This document shows positions 1 through 8,851 of a stretch of DNA of 64,000 bases, piece by piece. Within the stretch, counting starts at the first letter, position 1. The number at the start of each line of letters is the position of its first letter. The stretch is from assembly GCF_001984195.1 (NCBI RefSeq), contig NZ_MTQN01000010.1, positions 124,001 to 188,000 of the forward strand. The letters run 5' to 3'. Source of the stretch: Kribbella sp. ALI-6-A (GTDB lineage Bacteria > Actinomycetota > Actinomycetes > Propionibacteriales > Kribbellaceae). The translations under genes and the position numbers were made by a program. Below the pieces are notes generated by a model. It ran no database searches and had not been told where the DNA came from. It saw nothing but the letters and a program-made list of their open reading frames with translations.

Positions 1-1063
1 GGCCGATCAGTCCGATCGCCCGCAAGCCCGTGTACCAGGCGATGACCAGCTGGGCCCAGCGGTGCGCGGTGTCGAGCTCCAGCCAGTCGTCGTACGAACC
101 GGTCGGCAGCCACAGGTCGTTGGTCCCCACCTCGACGGAGGCGAGCAGTCCGGCGGCGTACGCGATCTCCAGTACGGCGCCTGCGGTCTGCTCCTCCACA
201 CCGATCCGCCCGGCGAGTGCACGCAGCTCACGAACTCCGATGCCACCCGTCCGCAGTACCGGCGGCGGCTCGGTGCCCAGCTGCTCCAGGGCACGGTCGA
301 CCAGGCGGACCAGGTCCAGCGCGGCGCCGGCGGCGGCCCGGTCGGCGATGGACGCGGACACTTGCTTGCCGTCCAGCGGCGGGGGAGTCGGCCGGGTCGA
401 CGCCAGCACACGTCCGCGCCGCAGGTGCAGACCGATCTGCCGAGGCAGTACGACGGTCGTCGGGTCCTTCGGTACGACGAGTCCGCGGGCCAGCAGGCGC
501 TCCACGGGAGTCTTGGCCGAGGCGATCGTCACCGGGCGCTCGGCCTTCTCCACCGTGCCGGTCGGCGGACCCCAGGTGAGCTTGGCGAGCACCTCCTGCG
601 CCTCCGGCCCGGCCTCCTCGATCAGCTTGTCGAGGTCGCCGAAGTGCCGGGTCGTCACGGGACCCAGTCCGGCCGGTGTCGGGCCCAGCAGCTCGTGCAC
701 GGCCCGGATCGGGCGCAGGTCGTCCTCGGTGCCCCAGACCAGGGCCAGCGCGAGCAGCTCGGTCACCCGGGGCTGGACGACCTCGACCGGCTGGCCGACG
801 CCGGCCGCGATCGCGGCGAGGTCCACCGGTTCGGGCAGGGCCGACAGTGCTTCCAGCAGGTCGACGCCGAACTCGTCCAGCCGGTTGATCGCGCGGGCGG
901 CGGAGGCGTTGGTGGTCGCTCGCGCCGCGAGCTGGCCGGTGTCGGCCGGGATCGGCGTCGCCAGGTCGGGCCGGTGCCGCAGCAGGTGCCCGAGAGCAGC
1001 GTCGTCCCAGCTCCTCAGCGCCTCGGCGAGGGTACGTGGGCGGGTCCGCTCGGTGTTGCTCAT
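1..1063 (-). CDS. Helicase-associated protein, XPB/Ssl2 N-terminal-like (3' end cut by window edge)
   Basis: The frame starts at ATG 1063-1061 and stays open to the window edge, so 354 N-terminal residues are present and the C-terminus is missing. It begins MSNTERTRPRTLAEALRSW and has leucine-rich helical repeats, with segments such as DLATPIPADTGQLAARATT and LLEALSALPEPVDL. This matches the actinobacterial helicase-associated family related to the N-terminal region of XPB/Ssl2 helicases, usually about 700-800 residues and often near the DNA repair helicase XPB. No Walker motif is visible in the part seen, as expected for this family. Role in DNA repair or transcription coupling is inference from the family. 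Confidence 0.75.
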   Translation of the reverse strand, partial: MSNTERTRPRTLAEALRSWDDAALGHLLRHRPDLATPIPADTGQLAARATTNASAARAINRLDEFGVDLLEALSALPEPVDLAAIAAGVGQPVEVVQPRVTELLALALVWGTEDDLRPIRAVHELLGPTPAGLGPVTTRHFGDLDKLIEEAGPEAQEVLAKLTWGPPTGTVEKAERPVTIASAKTPVERLLARGLVVPKDPTTVVLPRQIGLHLRRGRVLASTRPTPPPLDGKQVSASIADRAAAGAALDLVRLVDRALEQLGTEPPPVLRTGGIGVRELRALAGRIGVEEQTAGAVLEIAYAAGLLASVEVGTNDLWLPTGSYDDWLELDTAHRWAQLVIAWYTGLRAIGLIG

Positions 1064-1125
1064 CCCTCCAACCGTACGGCCATCGGGCCGGCCGGGACGA
1101 CCCGCGGCGGAATCTTGTCCGGGAT

Positions 1126-1320
1126 CTACCGGCCGAAGGAGACCGCGTCCGGATCGACGGGCAGATCCACGGGCCGGCCGAGGTCGGTCAGGATCCCGCG
1201 CCAGCACGGCGTCCTGGCCGGTGTGCTGGTCGAAGACGTGCTGGTCCACCCCGGGCATGAGCGTCTCCTCGAACGGGATGCGTCGCCGTAGTCGACGCAG
1301 TAGCGCGCGTTCAGCCGATC
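1126..1320 (-). pseudogene. Possible decayed gene fragment with frameshifts
   Basis: This short gap holds no intact gene, but on the minus strand protein-like text continues only if the frame is changed twice. One frame reads NARYCVDYGDA near 1300-1270, another reads IPFEETLMPGVDQHVFDQH then TGQDAVLAR down to about 1198, and a third reads ILTDLGRPVDLPVDPD then AVSFGR and a stop at 1126-1128. The pieces have normal amino-acid composition and join smoothly, which suggests the 3' end of a decayed gene. I do not recognise the family. The reading could be chance in GC-rich sequence. Confidence 0.3.
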
Positions 1321-1341
1321 AGCCTGGCTCGATGCTGCTCG

Positions 1342-2127
1342 TCACTCGGCGGCACCCGCGTGGCCGATGCGGTGGAAGCCGACGCGCTCGTACACGGCGG
1401 CGACCGCGTCGTTCTGGGCGGACAGCAGGACCAGGTCGACGCCGTTGGCGAGGGCGTGCTCGACCAGGCAGCTGGTCACCGCCGCGCCGAGCCCCTGGCG
1501 GCGCGCAGCAGGCAGCGTCGCGACTCCGACGACCTCACTGGTCGCACCAACAGGCTGATGTACGCCGGACGCCAGCATCCCCTCGTCGCCGAAGGCAGCC
1601 GCCGTCACCGAGACGCCGGACTCGGCCCGCTCCAGCAGCGCCCGATCGGTCTCGTCCGAGACATCGGCAAGCGCCTCGTCCCGCGCTGCCACGCCACTGT
1701 CGCCCACGTCCGTCCCAGGGTTGCTGAAACCGACCGCCGCGACAGCCCGGGCCTGCCGCAGCAGCTCCGCGTCAGCCGGAAGGATCTCGCAGCGCACCGG
1801 CCCGGCGTACGGCTTGAAGTCGTCTCGCTCGAGCACGAGCAGCGGGTACTCGACCACTGTCAGCCCAGCCGCGGCAGCAGCGGCTCCCATCGACGGGCAG
1901 GTCTCCACCACCCACTCGAAGTTCAGCGGCAGCTCCAGCTCGGCGCACCGCTCCCGCACCCGCTCGACGTCGGCCGGCTCGACCTGACCGGTCCCAGGCA
2001 CCGGCCGCGCGTAGTACGGCCAGATGGTGGTCGACCGGAACAGGGTGAACGGCCCCACCTGCTCCGGAGTGGCCCCGGAGAGCGGAGCTGCGTGCAGGTA
2101 CTCGTCGACGCGCGTGAGGTAGGACAT
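1342..2127 (-). CDS. GNAT family N-acetyltransferase
   Basis: A 261-residue protein from ATG 2127. The C-terminal half carries the GNAT acetyl-CoA site, seen as VVGVATLPAARRQGLGAAV, with the RRQGLG pyrophosphate loop, followed by LVLLSAQNDAVAAVYERVGF, typical of motif B. The N-terminal half (MSYLTRVDEYLHAAPL...) is a separate domain that probably supplies the acceptor site. The frame is open upstream to 2262, but that would run through the divergent hydrolase start, so MSYLTR is preferred. It is divergent from the hydrolase at 2228, with 100 bp between starts. The substrate cannot be read from the sequence. Confidence 0.8.
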   Translation of the reverse strand: MSYLTRVDEYLHAAPLSGATPEQVGPFTLFRSTTIWPYYARPVPGTGQVEPADVERVRERCAELELPLNFEWVVETCPSMGAAAAAAGLTVVEYPLLVLERDDFKPYAGPVRCEILPADAELLRQARAVAAVGFSNPGTDVGDSGVAARDEALADVSDETDRALLERAESGVSVTAAAFGDEGMLASGVHQPVGATSEVVGVATLPAARRQGLGAAVTSCLVEHALANGVDLVLLSAQNDAVAAVYERVGFHRIGHAGAAE

Positions 2128-2227
2128 CGCCCGCAGTGAACCAGTCTGCCCGGCACCACGCCAAGTGAATATGTCGAGCCCCGCCCACCGGCTCCGACGT
2201 AGCTCCAGACCACCAGGGAGGACAGAC

Positions 2228-3010
2228 ATGGAATACGTCGTATCCGCGGACGGCACCCGCATCGCCTACGAGCGCTCGGGCCAGGGCAGCCCGCTGATCC
2301 TGATCGGCGGCGCACTGTGCGACCGGACCGCCACCCGTCCGCTGGCTCAGGCGCTGGAGCGGGACTTCACCGTCGTCTCGTACGACCGGCGCGGCCGGGG
2401 CGACAGCGGAGACACCGCCCCGTACGCCGTGGCCCGCGAGGTCGAGGACCTGGCCGCACTGGTCACCGCGCTCGGCGGGACGGCCGCGGCGTACGGGCAC
2501 TCGTCCGGCGCGGGTCTGCTCGTGGAGGCCGCCGCCAGCGGTCTGCCGCTCAGCAGCGTGGTGCTGCACGAGCCGCCGTACGGGCCGGACGACGTGGAGG
2601 CGCAGCGGGAGTCCGATGCGGGAGCCGCGATCGTCGAGGGATTCATCGCCGAGGGACGCGGGCTGGAGGCCGTGACGGCGTTCCTGCAGCTGACGGGCCT
2701 GCCGGAGGACGCCGCGAAGGAGTGGGCGGCTACGCCCGGCCTCGCGGAGCTGGCGCCCACGCTGCGCTACGACTTCGCCGTCATGGACAGCTCACCGGGC
2801 GGCACGGTGCCGTTCGGCCGGCTGGCTCAGATCACCCAGCCGGCGCTGGCGGTCTGCGGCAGCGTCAGTCCGCCGTTCATGCTCGATGCCGCCCGCCTGG
2901 TCGCCAAGGCGCTGCCGCACAGCCAGTACGTCGAGCTGGACGGCCAGCACCACGTCGTACCGCCCGAGGTGCTGGCGCCCGTGCTGCGCGACTTCCTCAG
3001 TCGGCGATGA
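2228..3010 (+). CDS. Alpha/beta fold hydrolase
   Basis: A 260-residue cytoplasmic hydrolase starting at ATG 2228 behind GGGAGGACAG. It opens MEYVVSADGTRIAYERSGQG, has the oxyanion region LIGGALCD, the strand VVSYDRRGRGDSG and the nucleophile elbow GHSSG (serine near residue 97). A histidine in GQHHVV near the C-terminus can complete the triad. Length and order fit the small single-domain alpha/beta hydrolases (haloperoxidase or esterase-like). Substrate is unknown. Its last 14 bases overlap the convergent DUF427 gene, so the two transcripts collide tail to tail. Confidence 0.85.
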   Translation: MEYVVSADGTRIAYERSGQGSPLILIGGALCDRTATRPLAQALERDFTVVSYDRRGRGDSGDTAPYAVAREVEDLAALVTALGGTAAAYGHSSGAGLLVEAAASGLPLSSVVLHEPPYGPDDVEAQRESDAGAAIVEGFIAEGRGLEAVTAFLQLTGLPEDAAKEWAATPGLAELAPTLRYDFAVMDSSPGGTVPFGRLAQITQPALAVCGSVSPPFMLDAARLVAKALPHSQYVELDGQHHVVPPEVLAPVLRDFLSRR

Positions 3011-3374
3011 TCTCCAGGTCGACCAGCTCGGTGTAGAAGGCGACGTGGTCGCGGATGTCGGCGACCGCGTCGTACGGCTGCTCGTAGGTCCAGACGGCGT
3101 TGATGCCGGTCTTGTCCAGCGGCAGCACGCTGTAGTACGACGCCTCACCCTTGTACGGGCAGTAGGTGGTGTACTCGGTGCGCTCCAGCAGGTTGAAGTC
3201 GACGTCGGCGCGCGGGATGTACTGGACCGCCGGGTAGCTCGACTCCTGCAGCGACAGCGCGGACCGGGAGTCCGCGAGGACCTGGCCGTTGACCTTCACC
3301 ACGACCCGGTCGGGGTTCTTGCGCACCGTGATCGGGTGGTCCGGGCCAGGAATCTTGACCGGCTTGTCCGACAT
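2997..3374 (-). CDS. DUF427 domain-containing protein
   Basis: A 125-residue protein made of one DUF427 domain. Characteristic stretches are VNGQVLADSRSALSLQESSY, PAVQYIPRADVDFNLLERT and TYCPYKGEASYYSV. This beta-rich domain is common in actinobacteria. Its biochemical role is not established as far as I know. ATG 3374 is the natural start, with MSDKPVKIPGPDHPI at the N-terminus. It overlaps the convergent hydrolase by 14 bp and lies 58 bp downstream of the metallophosphoesterase on the same strand, so it may share that transcript. Confidence 0.85.
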   Translation of the reverse strand: MSDKPVKIPGPDHPITVRKNPDRVVVKVNGQVLADSRSALSLQESSYPAVQYIPRADVDFNLLERTEYTTYCPYKGEASYYSVLPLDKTGINAVWTYEQPYDAVADIRDHVAFYTELVDLEIIAD

Positions 3375-3432
3375 GTTCGTCTCCGCTCCGCAGGCAATCG
3401 TCCATCAACGAGCAACCGCGGCGGCGGACCGA

Positions 3433-4230
3433 TCATTCCCCGAGCGGATCGAGCTCCACGACCAGCGACGGGCCGCCGTCGAAGGTGCCGGCGTCGATGC
3501 CGAGCACCAGGTCGTCGCAGTACAGCAGCGGGCCGGTCACCCAGGCCGGGTCGATGCCCATCTGGTCGGCGACGATGCTGTGCCCGTGCACGATGCGACG
3601 GCCGCCGAGGTGCTGCAGCAACGTACGGGCGATGGCCGGCCCGTCCGGTCCGCGGAAGGCGTAGCGCGACGTCATCCGCCGCCAGATCTCCCACCAGACG
3701 GTGATGTCGTCGCTGTGCAGGTCGGCCCGCGCGGCCGCGTTGATCTCGGCGATCGTGCTGCCCCACTCGACGTACTCGGCCGTGTCGGAGTGCATCAGCA
3801 GGTGCCCGGCGTCCAGGCCGAGCATCGGCTGGTCGATCAGCCAGGCGACGTCGTCGTCGGTGAGCAGCTCCTGGTCGCGGTCGATGCCGCCGTTCAGCGC
3901 CCAGCTGCGCTCGAAGCTGCGCAGCGTGATGCCGTCGTGCGGCACTGCCTCGTCGCCGAACTTGTGCATGCCGAGCGCGAGGATCTCGTGGTTGCCGAGC
4001 AGCGTGCGGACCTCGCCGGTGCCCTGCGACGCCTGCGCGGTCAGCCGCTGCACCAGCCGCAGGACGCCGATCCCGTCCGGTCCGCGGTCGAAGAAGTCGC
4101 CGAGCAGCCACAGCCGGGCGTCCCGGCCGGACCAGTTGCCCTCGGCGTCGACCAGGCCGGCCTCGTGCAGCGACGCGGCCAGCTTGTCCGGGTGGCCGTG
4201 CACGTCGCTGACCACGAACGACGCGGTCAT
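3433..4230 (-). CDS. Metallophosphoesterase (serine/threonine phosphatase-like)
   Basis: A 265-residue calcineurin-type phosphoesterase. The metal-binding signatures appear in order: SDVHGH near residue 8, GDFFDRGPDG near 46, GNHEILALG near 79 and HGHS near 220. These supply the Asp/His/Asn ligands of a dinuclear metal centre, so the protein should hydrolyse a phosphomonoester, phosphoprotein or dinucleotide polyphosphate (substrate inferred from family only). The start ATG 4230-4228 lies one base past the stop of the Nramp transporter, which indicates translational coupling. Coupling to a divalent-metal importer fits an Mn-dependent enzyme, but that link is inference. Confidence 0.85.
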   Translation of the reverse strand: MTASFVVSDVHGHPDKLAASLHEAGLVDAEGNWSGRDARLWLLGDFFDRGPDGIGVLRLVQRLTAQASQGTGEVRTLLGNHEILALGMHKFGDEAVPHDGITLRSFERSWALNGGIDRDQELLTDDDVAWLIDQPMLGLDAGHLLMHSDTAEYVEWGSTIAEINAAARADLHSDDITVWWEIWRRMTSRYAFRGPDGPAIARTLLQHLGGRRIVHGHSIVADQMGIDPAWVTGPLLYCDDLVLGIDAGTFDGGPSLVVELDPLGE

Positions 4231-4231
4231 G

Positions 4232-5467
4232 TCACCCTCGCAGCGTCAGCACGATCAGTACGACGTTGAGGACCGAGACGGCGGTGGCTACCAGACATGC
4301 GGTGAGAGTAGTCGGCAACCGGTTGACCAGGCTGCCCATGATGCGCCGTGTTGCGGTCAACTTGACCAGCGGCCACAACGCGCACGGGATCCCGAAGCTC
4401 AGCACGACCTGCGAGACCACCAGCGCCCGGCTCGGGTCGATGCCGATCGCGAGGATCACCAGCGCGGGCGCGAGCGTGATCAGCCGCCGGACCGCGAGCG
4501 GCACGTGCCGCTGCCAGAACCCTTCCAGGATGACCGATCCGGCGTACGTGCCGACCGAGGACGACGCGAACCCCGAAGCGAGCAAGGCCAGCGCGAACAG
4601 CAACGCCGGCAGCTGACCCAGTCGCTCACCGATCGCCCCGTGCGCCGCGTCGAGCGAGTCGGCGCCCGATCCGCTCAGCGCCGCCGCGGCCAGCACCACC
4701 ATCGCCAGGTTCACCGCGCCGGCCAGCGCCATCGCCACCGCCACGTCGACCCGGGTCGCCCGCAGCACCCGCTGCTTGCCCGCGGTCGAGCGGAGCGCCT
4801 TCCCGTGCCGGTCGGTGACCAGGGCGCCGTGCAGCCAGATGGCGTGCGGCATCACGGTCGCGCCGAGCATTCCGGCCGCCAGCACCAGCGACTCCGTCCC
4901 GTCCAGCCGCGGCACCAGACCACCGACGACTCCCGCGGCGGACGGCTGCGCCTGGACCGTCGACACCACGAACCCGACCAGCACGACGGCCAGCAACCCG
5001 ATGATCGCCGCCTCGAACGGCCGTTGCCCGCGCTTGGACTGGTAGACCAGCAGCCCGAACGAGACCGCCCCGGTGATCACCCCACCCAGCAACAGCGGTA
5101 CGCCGAACAGCAGGTTCAGCGCGATCGCCCCACCGACCACCTCGGCCAGATCGGTCGCGACGGCGACCAGCTCGGCCTGCGCCCACAGCCCGCGCGACGT
5201 GGAGGCCCGGAAGTGCTCCCGGCACAGCTGCGGCAGCGTCTTGCCGGTCGCGATGCTCGCCTTGGCCGCGAGGTACTGCACCAGCACGGCCATCAGGTTC
5301 GCCCCGACGACCACCCAGCACAGCAGATAGCCGTACGACGCGCCGGCCGCGATGTTGGTCGCGAAGTTGCCGGGGTCCACGTACGCCACCGCCGCCACGA
5401 AGGCAGGGCCGAGCAGCAACAGACCCGAACGGTTCAGCTGACGACGAAGCGGCGCCGGTGCGTACAT
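4232..5467 (-). CDS. mntH: Nramp family divalent metal (Mn/Fe) transporter
   Basis: A 411-residue inner-membrane transporter with about 11 hydrophobic helices. The hallmark TM1 motif DPGN is at residues 31-34 within AAVAYVDPGNFATNI, and the TM6 motif appears as VMPHAIWLHG at about 205-214. The usual MPHN is MPHA here, so the family Asn is replaced while the metal-binding Met and His remain. Proton-coupled Mn2+ or Fe2+ uptake is expected for the family. The gene sits 58 bp downstream of the SIMPL gene and touches the metallophosphoesterase, so the three probably form one transcript. Confidence 0.88.
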   Translation of the reverse strand: MYAPAPLRRQLNRSGLLLLGPAFVAAVAYVDPGNFATNIAAGASYGYLLCWVVVGANLMAVLVQYLAAKASIATGKTLPQLCREHFRASTSRGLWAQAELVAVATDLAEVVGGAIALNLLFGVPLLLGGVITGAVSFGLLVYQSKRGQRPFEAAIIGLLAVVLVGFVVSTVQAQPSAAGVVGGLVPRLDGTESLVLAAGMLGATVMPHAIWLHGALVTDRHGKALRSTAGKQRVLRATRVDVAVAMALAGAVNLAMVVLAAAALSGSGADSLDAAHGAIGERLGQLPALLFALALLASGFASSSVGTYAGSVILEGFWQRHVPLAVRRLITLAPALVILAIGIDPSRALVVSQVVLSFGIPCALWPLVKLTATRRIMGSLVNRLPTTLTACLVATAVSVLNVVLIVLTLRG

Positions 5468-5525
5468 GGGAGAACTATGGCCGACGCGGGGGACACGCGC
5501 GCGGCGTGTCCTGGGTCGACACCGG

Positions 5526-6149
5526 TCAGGCCCAGTTCCAGCGCACCTCGAGGGTCACGTCGACGGTCTGCTCGCCGGGCGTGACGCCCAGGTCCGCGGC
5601 GAAGCCACCGCCGGCGCTGACGGCTTTGGCCGACATCTCCCGCAGCGGCACGTAGCCCTGCGTCTCGCTGACCGCCGCGATCCCACCGATCGCCTGACCG
5701 GTCAGCTCGGCCAGCTGCTCCGCCTTCTGCCGTGCCTGGGTGAACGCCAGCTTCCGCGCCTTGTCCACCAGCGCGCCCTTGTCGGCCACGTCGAACTGCA
5801 GGAGGTCCAGTCCCAGGCTGTTGCCCACCGCGGCGACGGCCGCGTTCAGCAACCGGCCGAAGCCCGTCAGGTCGCGGGTGGTCACCGCCATCGAGTGCGA
5901 CGCCCGGTAGCCCGTCACGGTCATCGACTCGCCGTACTGGGGGTGCACCGACACCGCACTGGTCGCGATGTCGTCGGCGGCGACACCTTCGGCCAGCAGC
6001 GCGGCCATCACCGCCGCCGTCCGCTCGGCGACCTGTGCGACGGCGTCGGCGACGTCGGGCGCGTCCTGCCCGACGCTGAGCGTGAGCCGCAGCAGATCGG
6101 CCGGCGCGGTGGCCTGACCGGTCCCGGTGACAGTGATCCCAGAGTCCAT
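5526..6149 (-). CDS. SIMPL domain-containing protein (DUF541)
   Basis: A 207-residue protein with the SIMPL/DUF541 fold from end to end: ITVTGTGQATAPADLLRLTL at the start, then VHPQYGESMTVTGYRAS and GGFAADLGVTPGEQTVDVTL. Members are often periplasmic or surface proteins of unclear function. This copy lacks an obvious signal peptide (it begins MDSGITVTG). ATG 6149 is the only good start. It is the first gene of a leftward set with mntH and the metallophosphoesterase and is divergent from the DUF6454 gene, with 116 bp between starts. Confidence 0.82.
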   Translation of the reverse strand: MDSGITVTGTGQATAPADLLRLTLSVGQDAPDVADAVAQVAERTAAVMAALLAEGVAADDIATSAVSVHPQYGESMTVTGYRASHSMAVTTRDLTGFGRLLNAAVAAVGNSLGLDLLQFDVADKGALVDKARKLAFTQARQKAEQLAELTGQAIGGIAAVSETQGYVPLREMSAKAVSAGGGFAADLGVTPGEQTVDVTLEVRWNWA

Positions 6150-6265
6150 GCGCGCCAGTCTGACACTTCACCCGGCGCACAGCCTCTGGTCAGCTGGTGT
6201 CGGCCGTGCCTTCTCCAGCTGGGCACACGCTGCCCGGAACCACCCCACCGCAACGGGAGACCACC

Positions 6266-7207
6266 ATGCGCAGGAAGACCTTGCTCGCCACCGTCATGGC
6301 GGGCGCACTGCTCGTCGGACTGACCACCGCCGGGGCGGAGGCGGGCGGACGCGACGACCAGGTCGCCAGAGCCTTCGCGGCGACCACCCGCAGTACGCCG
6401 TGGACGCAGGTGGCCAAGATCCCGCTGAAGTTCCCGACGTACCACCCGCAGGGTTTCGCGCTGGTCGGCGACCTGATCTACCTGTCCAGCGTCGAGGTGC
6501 TGGAAGCGCCGGTGCGCTACCCGCAGCCCGTCGACGGGTACGACCGCAGTCCAGGCAAGGGGATCGGGCACCTGCTCGTGCTGGACCGGCAGGGCCGGCT
6601 GAAGAAGGACATCCGGCTCGGTGAGAGCACCGTCTACCACCCGGGCGGCATCGACTTCGACGGCGAGAACGTCTGGGTTCCGGTCGCGGAGTACCGGCCG
6701 AACAGCAAGGCGATCGTCTACAAGGTGGACCCGAAGACCTACCGGGTCAGCGAGCAGTTCCGCGTTCGCGACCACGTCGGCGGAGTCGTGCGCGACCGGC
6801 GTACCGGCCTGGTGCACGGAGTCAGCTGGGGCTCGCGGACTCTGTACCAGTGGAGCCCCTCCGGCAAGCAGCTGGACGCCCAGCCGAACCGGAGCCACCT
6901 GCTCGACTACCAGGACTGCGACTACGTCAGCCGGAGCAAGCAGCTCTGCGGCGGAGTCACCGGGCTGCCGACGGCGACCGGCGGCGGCTACGAGCTCGGC
7001 GGACTGGCCCTGCTCGACCTGAAGGACGACAACCGGATCCTGCACGAGATCCCGTTCCCGGCGTTCTCCTCGGCCGGGCACAGCGCGACCCGCAACCCGG
7101 TGGCGCTGGAGGTGGACGGCAAGAAGCTGCGCCTGTTCACCGCACCCGACGACGGCGAAGAGGTCAACGGCACCGAGCTGACCGTGTACGAGTCGCCGAT
7201 CAGCTAG
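6266..7207 (+). CDS. Exported DUF6454 family protein
   Basis: A 313-residue exported protein. ATG 6266 follows ACGGGAGACC and gives a signal peptide, MRRKTLLATVMAGALLVG, cleaved near AEAGG. The body has beta-propeller-like repeats (HPQGFALVGDLIYLSSVEV, HPGGIDFDGENVWVPVAEY, LVHGVSWGSRTLYQW) and matches DUF6454, for which no activity is known to me. One cysteine pair (DCDYV and QLCGG) could form a disulfide outside the cell. The last 8 bases overlap the convergent endonuclease gene. Confidence 0.8.
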   Translation: MRRKTLLATVMAGALLVGLTTAGAEAGGRDDQVARAFAATTRSTPWTQVAKIPLKFPTYHPQGFALVGDLIYLSSVEVLEAPVRYPQPVDGYDRSPGKGIGHLLVLDRQGRLKKDIRLGESTVYHPGGIDFDGENVWVPVAEYRPNSKAIVYKVDPKTYRVSEQFRVRDHVGGVVRDRRTGLVHGVSWGSRTLYQWSPSGKQLDAQPNRSHLLDYQDCDYVSRSKQLCGGVTGLPTATGGGYELGGLALLDLKDDNRILHEIPFPAFSSAGHSATRNPVALEVDGKKLRLFTAPDDGEEVNGTELTVYESPIS

Positions 7208-8666
7208 CGCGGGGCACGATGCGGGCCGGGATGTCGTGCTGGTGGCACAGCGCGAGCAGCCCGGTCCCGTCGATCAGCTGCAGCGGTTTGCCGTTCGCGA
7301 ACTGGTAGCTGGACGGCCCGAACCCGCTGGTGGTGATCAGGATCCCCTTCGTCGCCCCGGCGTCGACGACGGTGCCGAACAGATCCCGTACGGCGCTGGG
7401 CGGCACGGTCCGCGTGTAGAGCTTCGCCTGGACGACGAACTTGCCCCCGGTGATCGGCCGGGGGTCGTAGGCGACGCAGTCGATCCCGCCGTCGTTGCCG
7501 CTGCGGAACAACCGGGTCTCCAGCCCCATCCGGGTCAGCAGGTTGTGCACCAGGTGCTCGAACTCCTCCGGACTCAGGTCCAGCAGGTTGGGCCGGCTGT
7601 CGAGCTCGCTGACCACGTCGGCCGGTTCCACCGTGCGTGGGTCGGTCAGGTCGAAGTCCAGCACGGGCTCGACCGGCTGCAGCTCCTCGGGATGCCGGGA
7701 GACCTCCGCGCCGAAGTAGTGCCGGACACAGGCGACCGGATCGAGCTGGTCGAGCACCAGCGCGGTGAACTGCTCCCGCGTTGCCCGCAAGGTGATCAGG
7801 CACGGCCGGACCGTCCGTCCGGTGGCCGCGTCGACGGCCTCGACCATCCCGTTGAAGACGACGGTGTCGACCACGCCGTACCGGTCATGGGCGAAGACCA
7901 GGTGCAGCGCCCGCAGCGCGCACTGGGCGACGAGCTGCTGGTAGAGCAGCCGGATCTCCTTCTCCGGCCGCGGTACGGCGTACACGGCATCGGATGCCTC
8001 GTCGTAGCGGTAGGCAGCCGCGGAAGGGATCACACCGACGTCCGGCAGGTCCCACTCCAGCGCGAGCAGCGTCGACTCCGGCACGTACCCGGCCTTGCGG
8101 CGCCGGGGAAAGTCGAGTGGCTCGGGTGTCCGGTCCAGCGCTTTCTGGAAGTACCGGCTGACCGCCTGCCGGTCCTTGGCGCGTACACAGCGCTCGTACT
8201 CGTCGACCCGGGCGTGCTGCTCGGCCGTGGCCTCGTCGAGCCGGCGCTGTTGGTCCGCCTGCTCCCGGACGGCCCGGGCGACTCGCAGCTGCCGCGCCTC
8301 CTCGGCCAGCCGGTGCCGCTCGATCGCCTCGGCGAACCTGTCCTCGGCGTCGCGCAACCGCCGGGCGTAGCGCCGGTTCCCTCCGACCCAGCGCGCGAAC
8401 GGGCCCGGTGGACTCGGCCGGAAAGCTGCCCAGACCGGCCCCGGATGCGGCTGCAGATCCGCCTCCGCCAAGCCCGGTGGAGCCCGGCGCGGCGCCCGCT
8501 TCAGCGTCTGCAGGTCGGTGGCCTGTACTTCCTCTGCCAGCGCTGCGGCGAGCACGCTCTCCAGCAAACGGACATGCTCCCGCGCCGCAGCGGTCCGCTG
8601 CGCCGCCTCGGCGGTCCGTCCGGGCGGACGCTCGCTGCGGGCATGTCGATCCACCGACCAGCCCAT
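7200..8666 (-). CDS. Mrr-type restriction endonuclease domain protein with long helical N-terminus
   Basis: A 488-residue protein. Residues about 365-480 form an Mrr-cat domain (PD-(D/E)xK fold): LSPEEFEHLVHNLLTRMGLE, then GNDGGIDC with Asp396, and KFVVQAKLYT with Gln413 and Lys415. These are the metal and catalytic positions of Mrr nucleases, and all are present. The first 190 residues are rich in Arg, Glu, Gln and Ala (AEEARQLRVARAVREQADQQ) and look coiled-coil. The middle region is unassigned. There is no methyltransferase or ATPase partner nearby, so a stand-alone nuclease cutting modified or foreign DNA is the likeliest role, by family inference. Confidence 0.8.
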   Translation of the reverse strand: MGWSVDRHARSERPPGRTAEAAQRTAAAREHVRLLESVLAAALAEEVQATDLQTLKRAPRRAPPGLAEADLQPHPGPVWAAFRPSPPGPFARWVGGNRRYARRLRDAEDRFAEAIERHRLAEEARQLRVARAVREQADQQRRLDEATAEQHARVDEYERCVRAKDRQAVSRYFQKALDRTPEPLDFPRRRKAGYVPESTLLALEWDLPDVGVIPSAAAYRYDEASDAVYAVPRPEKEIRLLYQQLVAQCALRALHLVFAHDRYGVVDTVVFNGMVEAVDAATGRTVRPCLITLRATREQFTALVLDQLDPVACVRHYFGAEVSRHPEELQPVEPVLDFDLTDPRTVEPADVVSELDSRPNLLDLSPEEFEHLVHNLLTRMGLETRLFRSGNDGGIDCVAYDPRPITGGKFVVQAKLYTRTVPPSAVRDLFGTVVDAGATKGILITTSGFGPSSYQFANGKPLQLIDGTGLLALCHQHDIPARIVPRAS

Positions 8667-8851
8667 GGCCTCACACCTCTCGGATCCAGCCTAAGCGCGT
8701 CTTCACGCTGAGCGACCGACGGTGACGCAGAGTTGGTCATGACATTGCTTGCCGTCCACACCCTGTTCGCCTGCACTCGAACAACCGTTCGCATCCGGTC
8801 CGACAGGCCGCTGGGGTTGTCGGTGCGCTACCGGCGGGTCACGATGTGGCC

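Noticed and set aside
3701-5584. Long plus-strand open frame of over 600 codons opposite the Nramp and phosphatase genes
   Set aside because: The composition is Arg, Gln and His-rich without domains, while the minus strand carries DPGN and phosphoesterase motifs.
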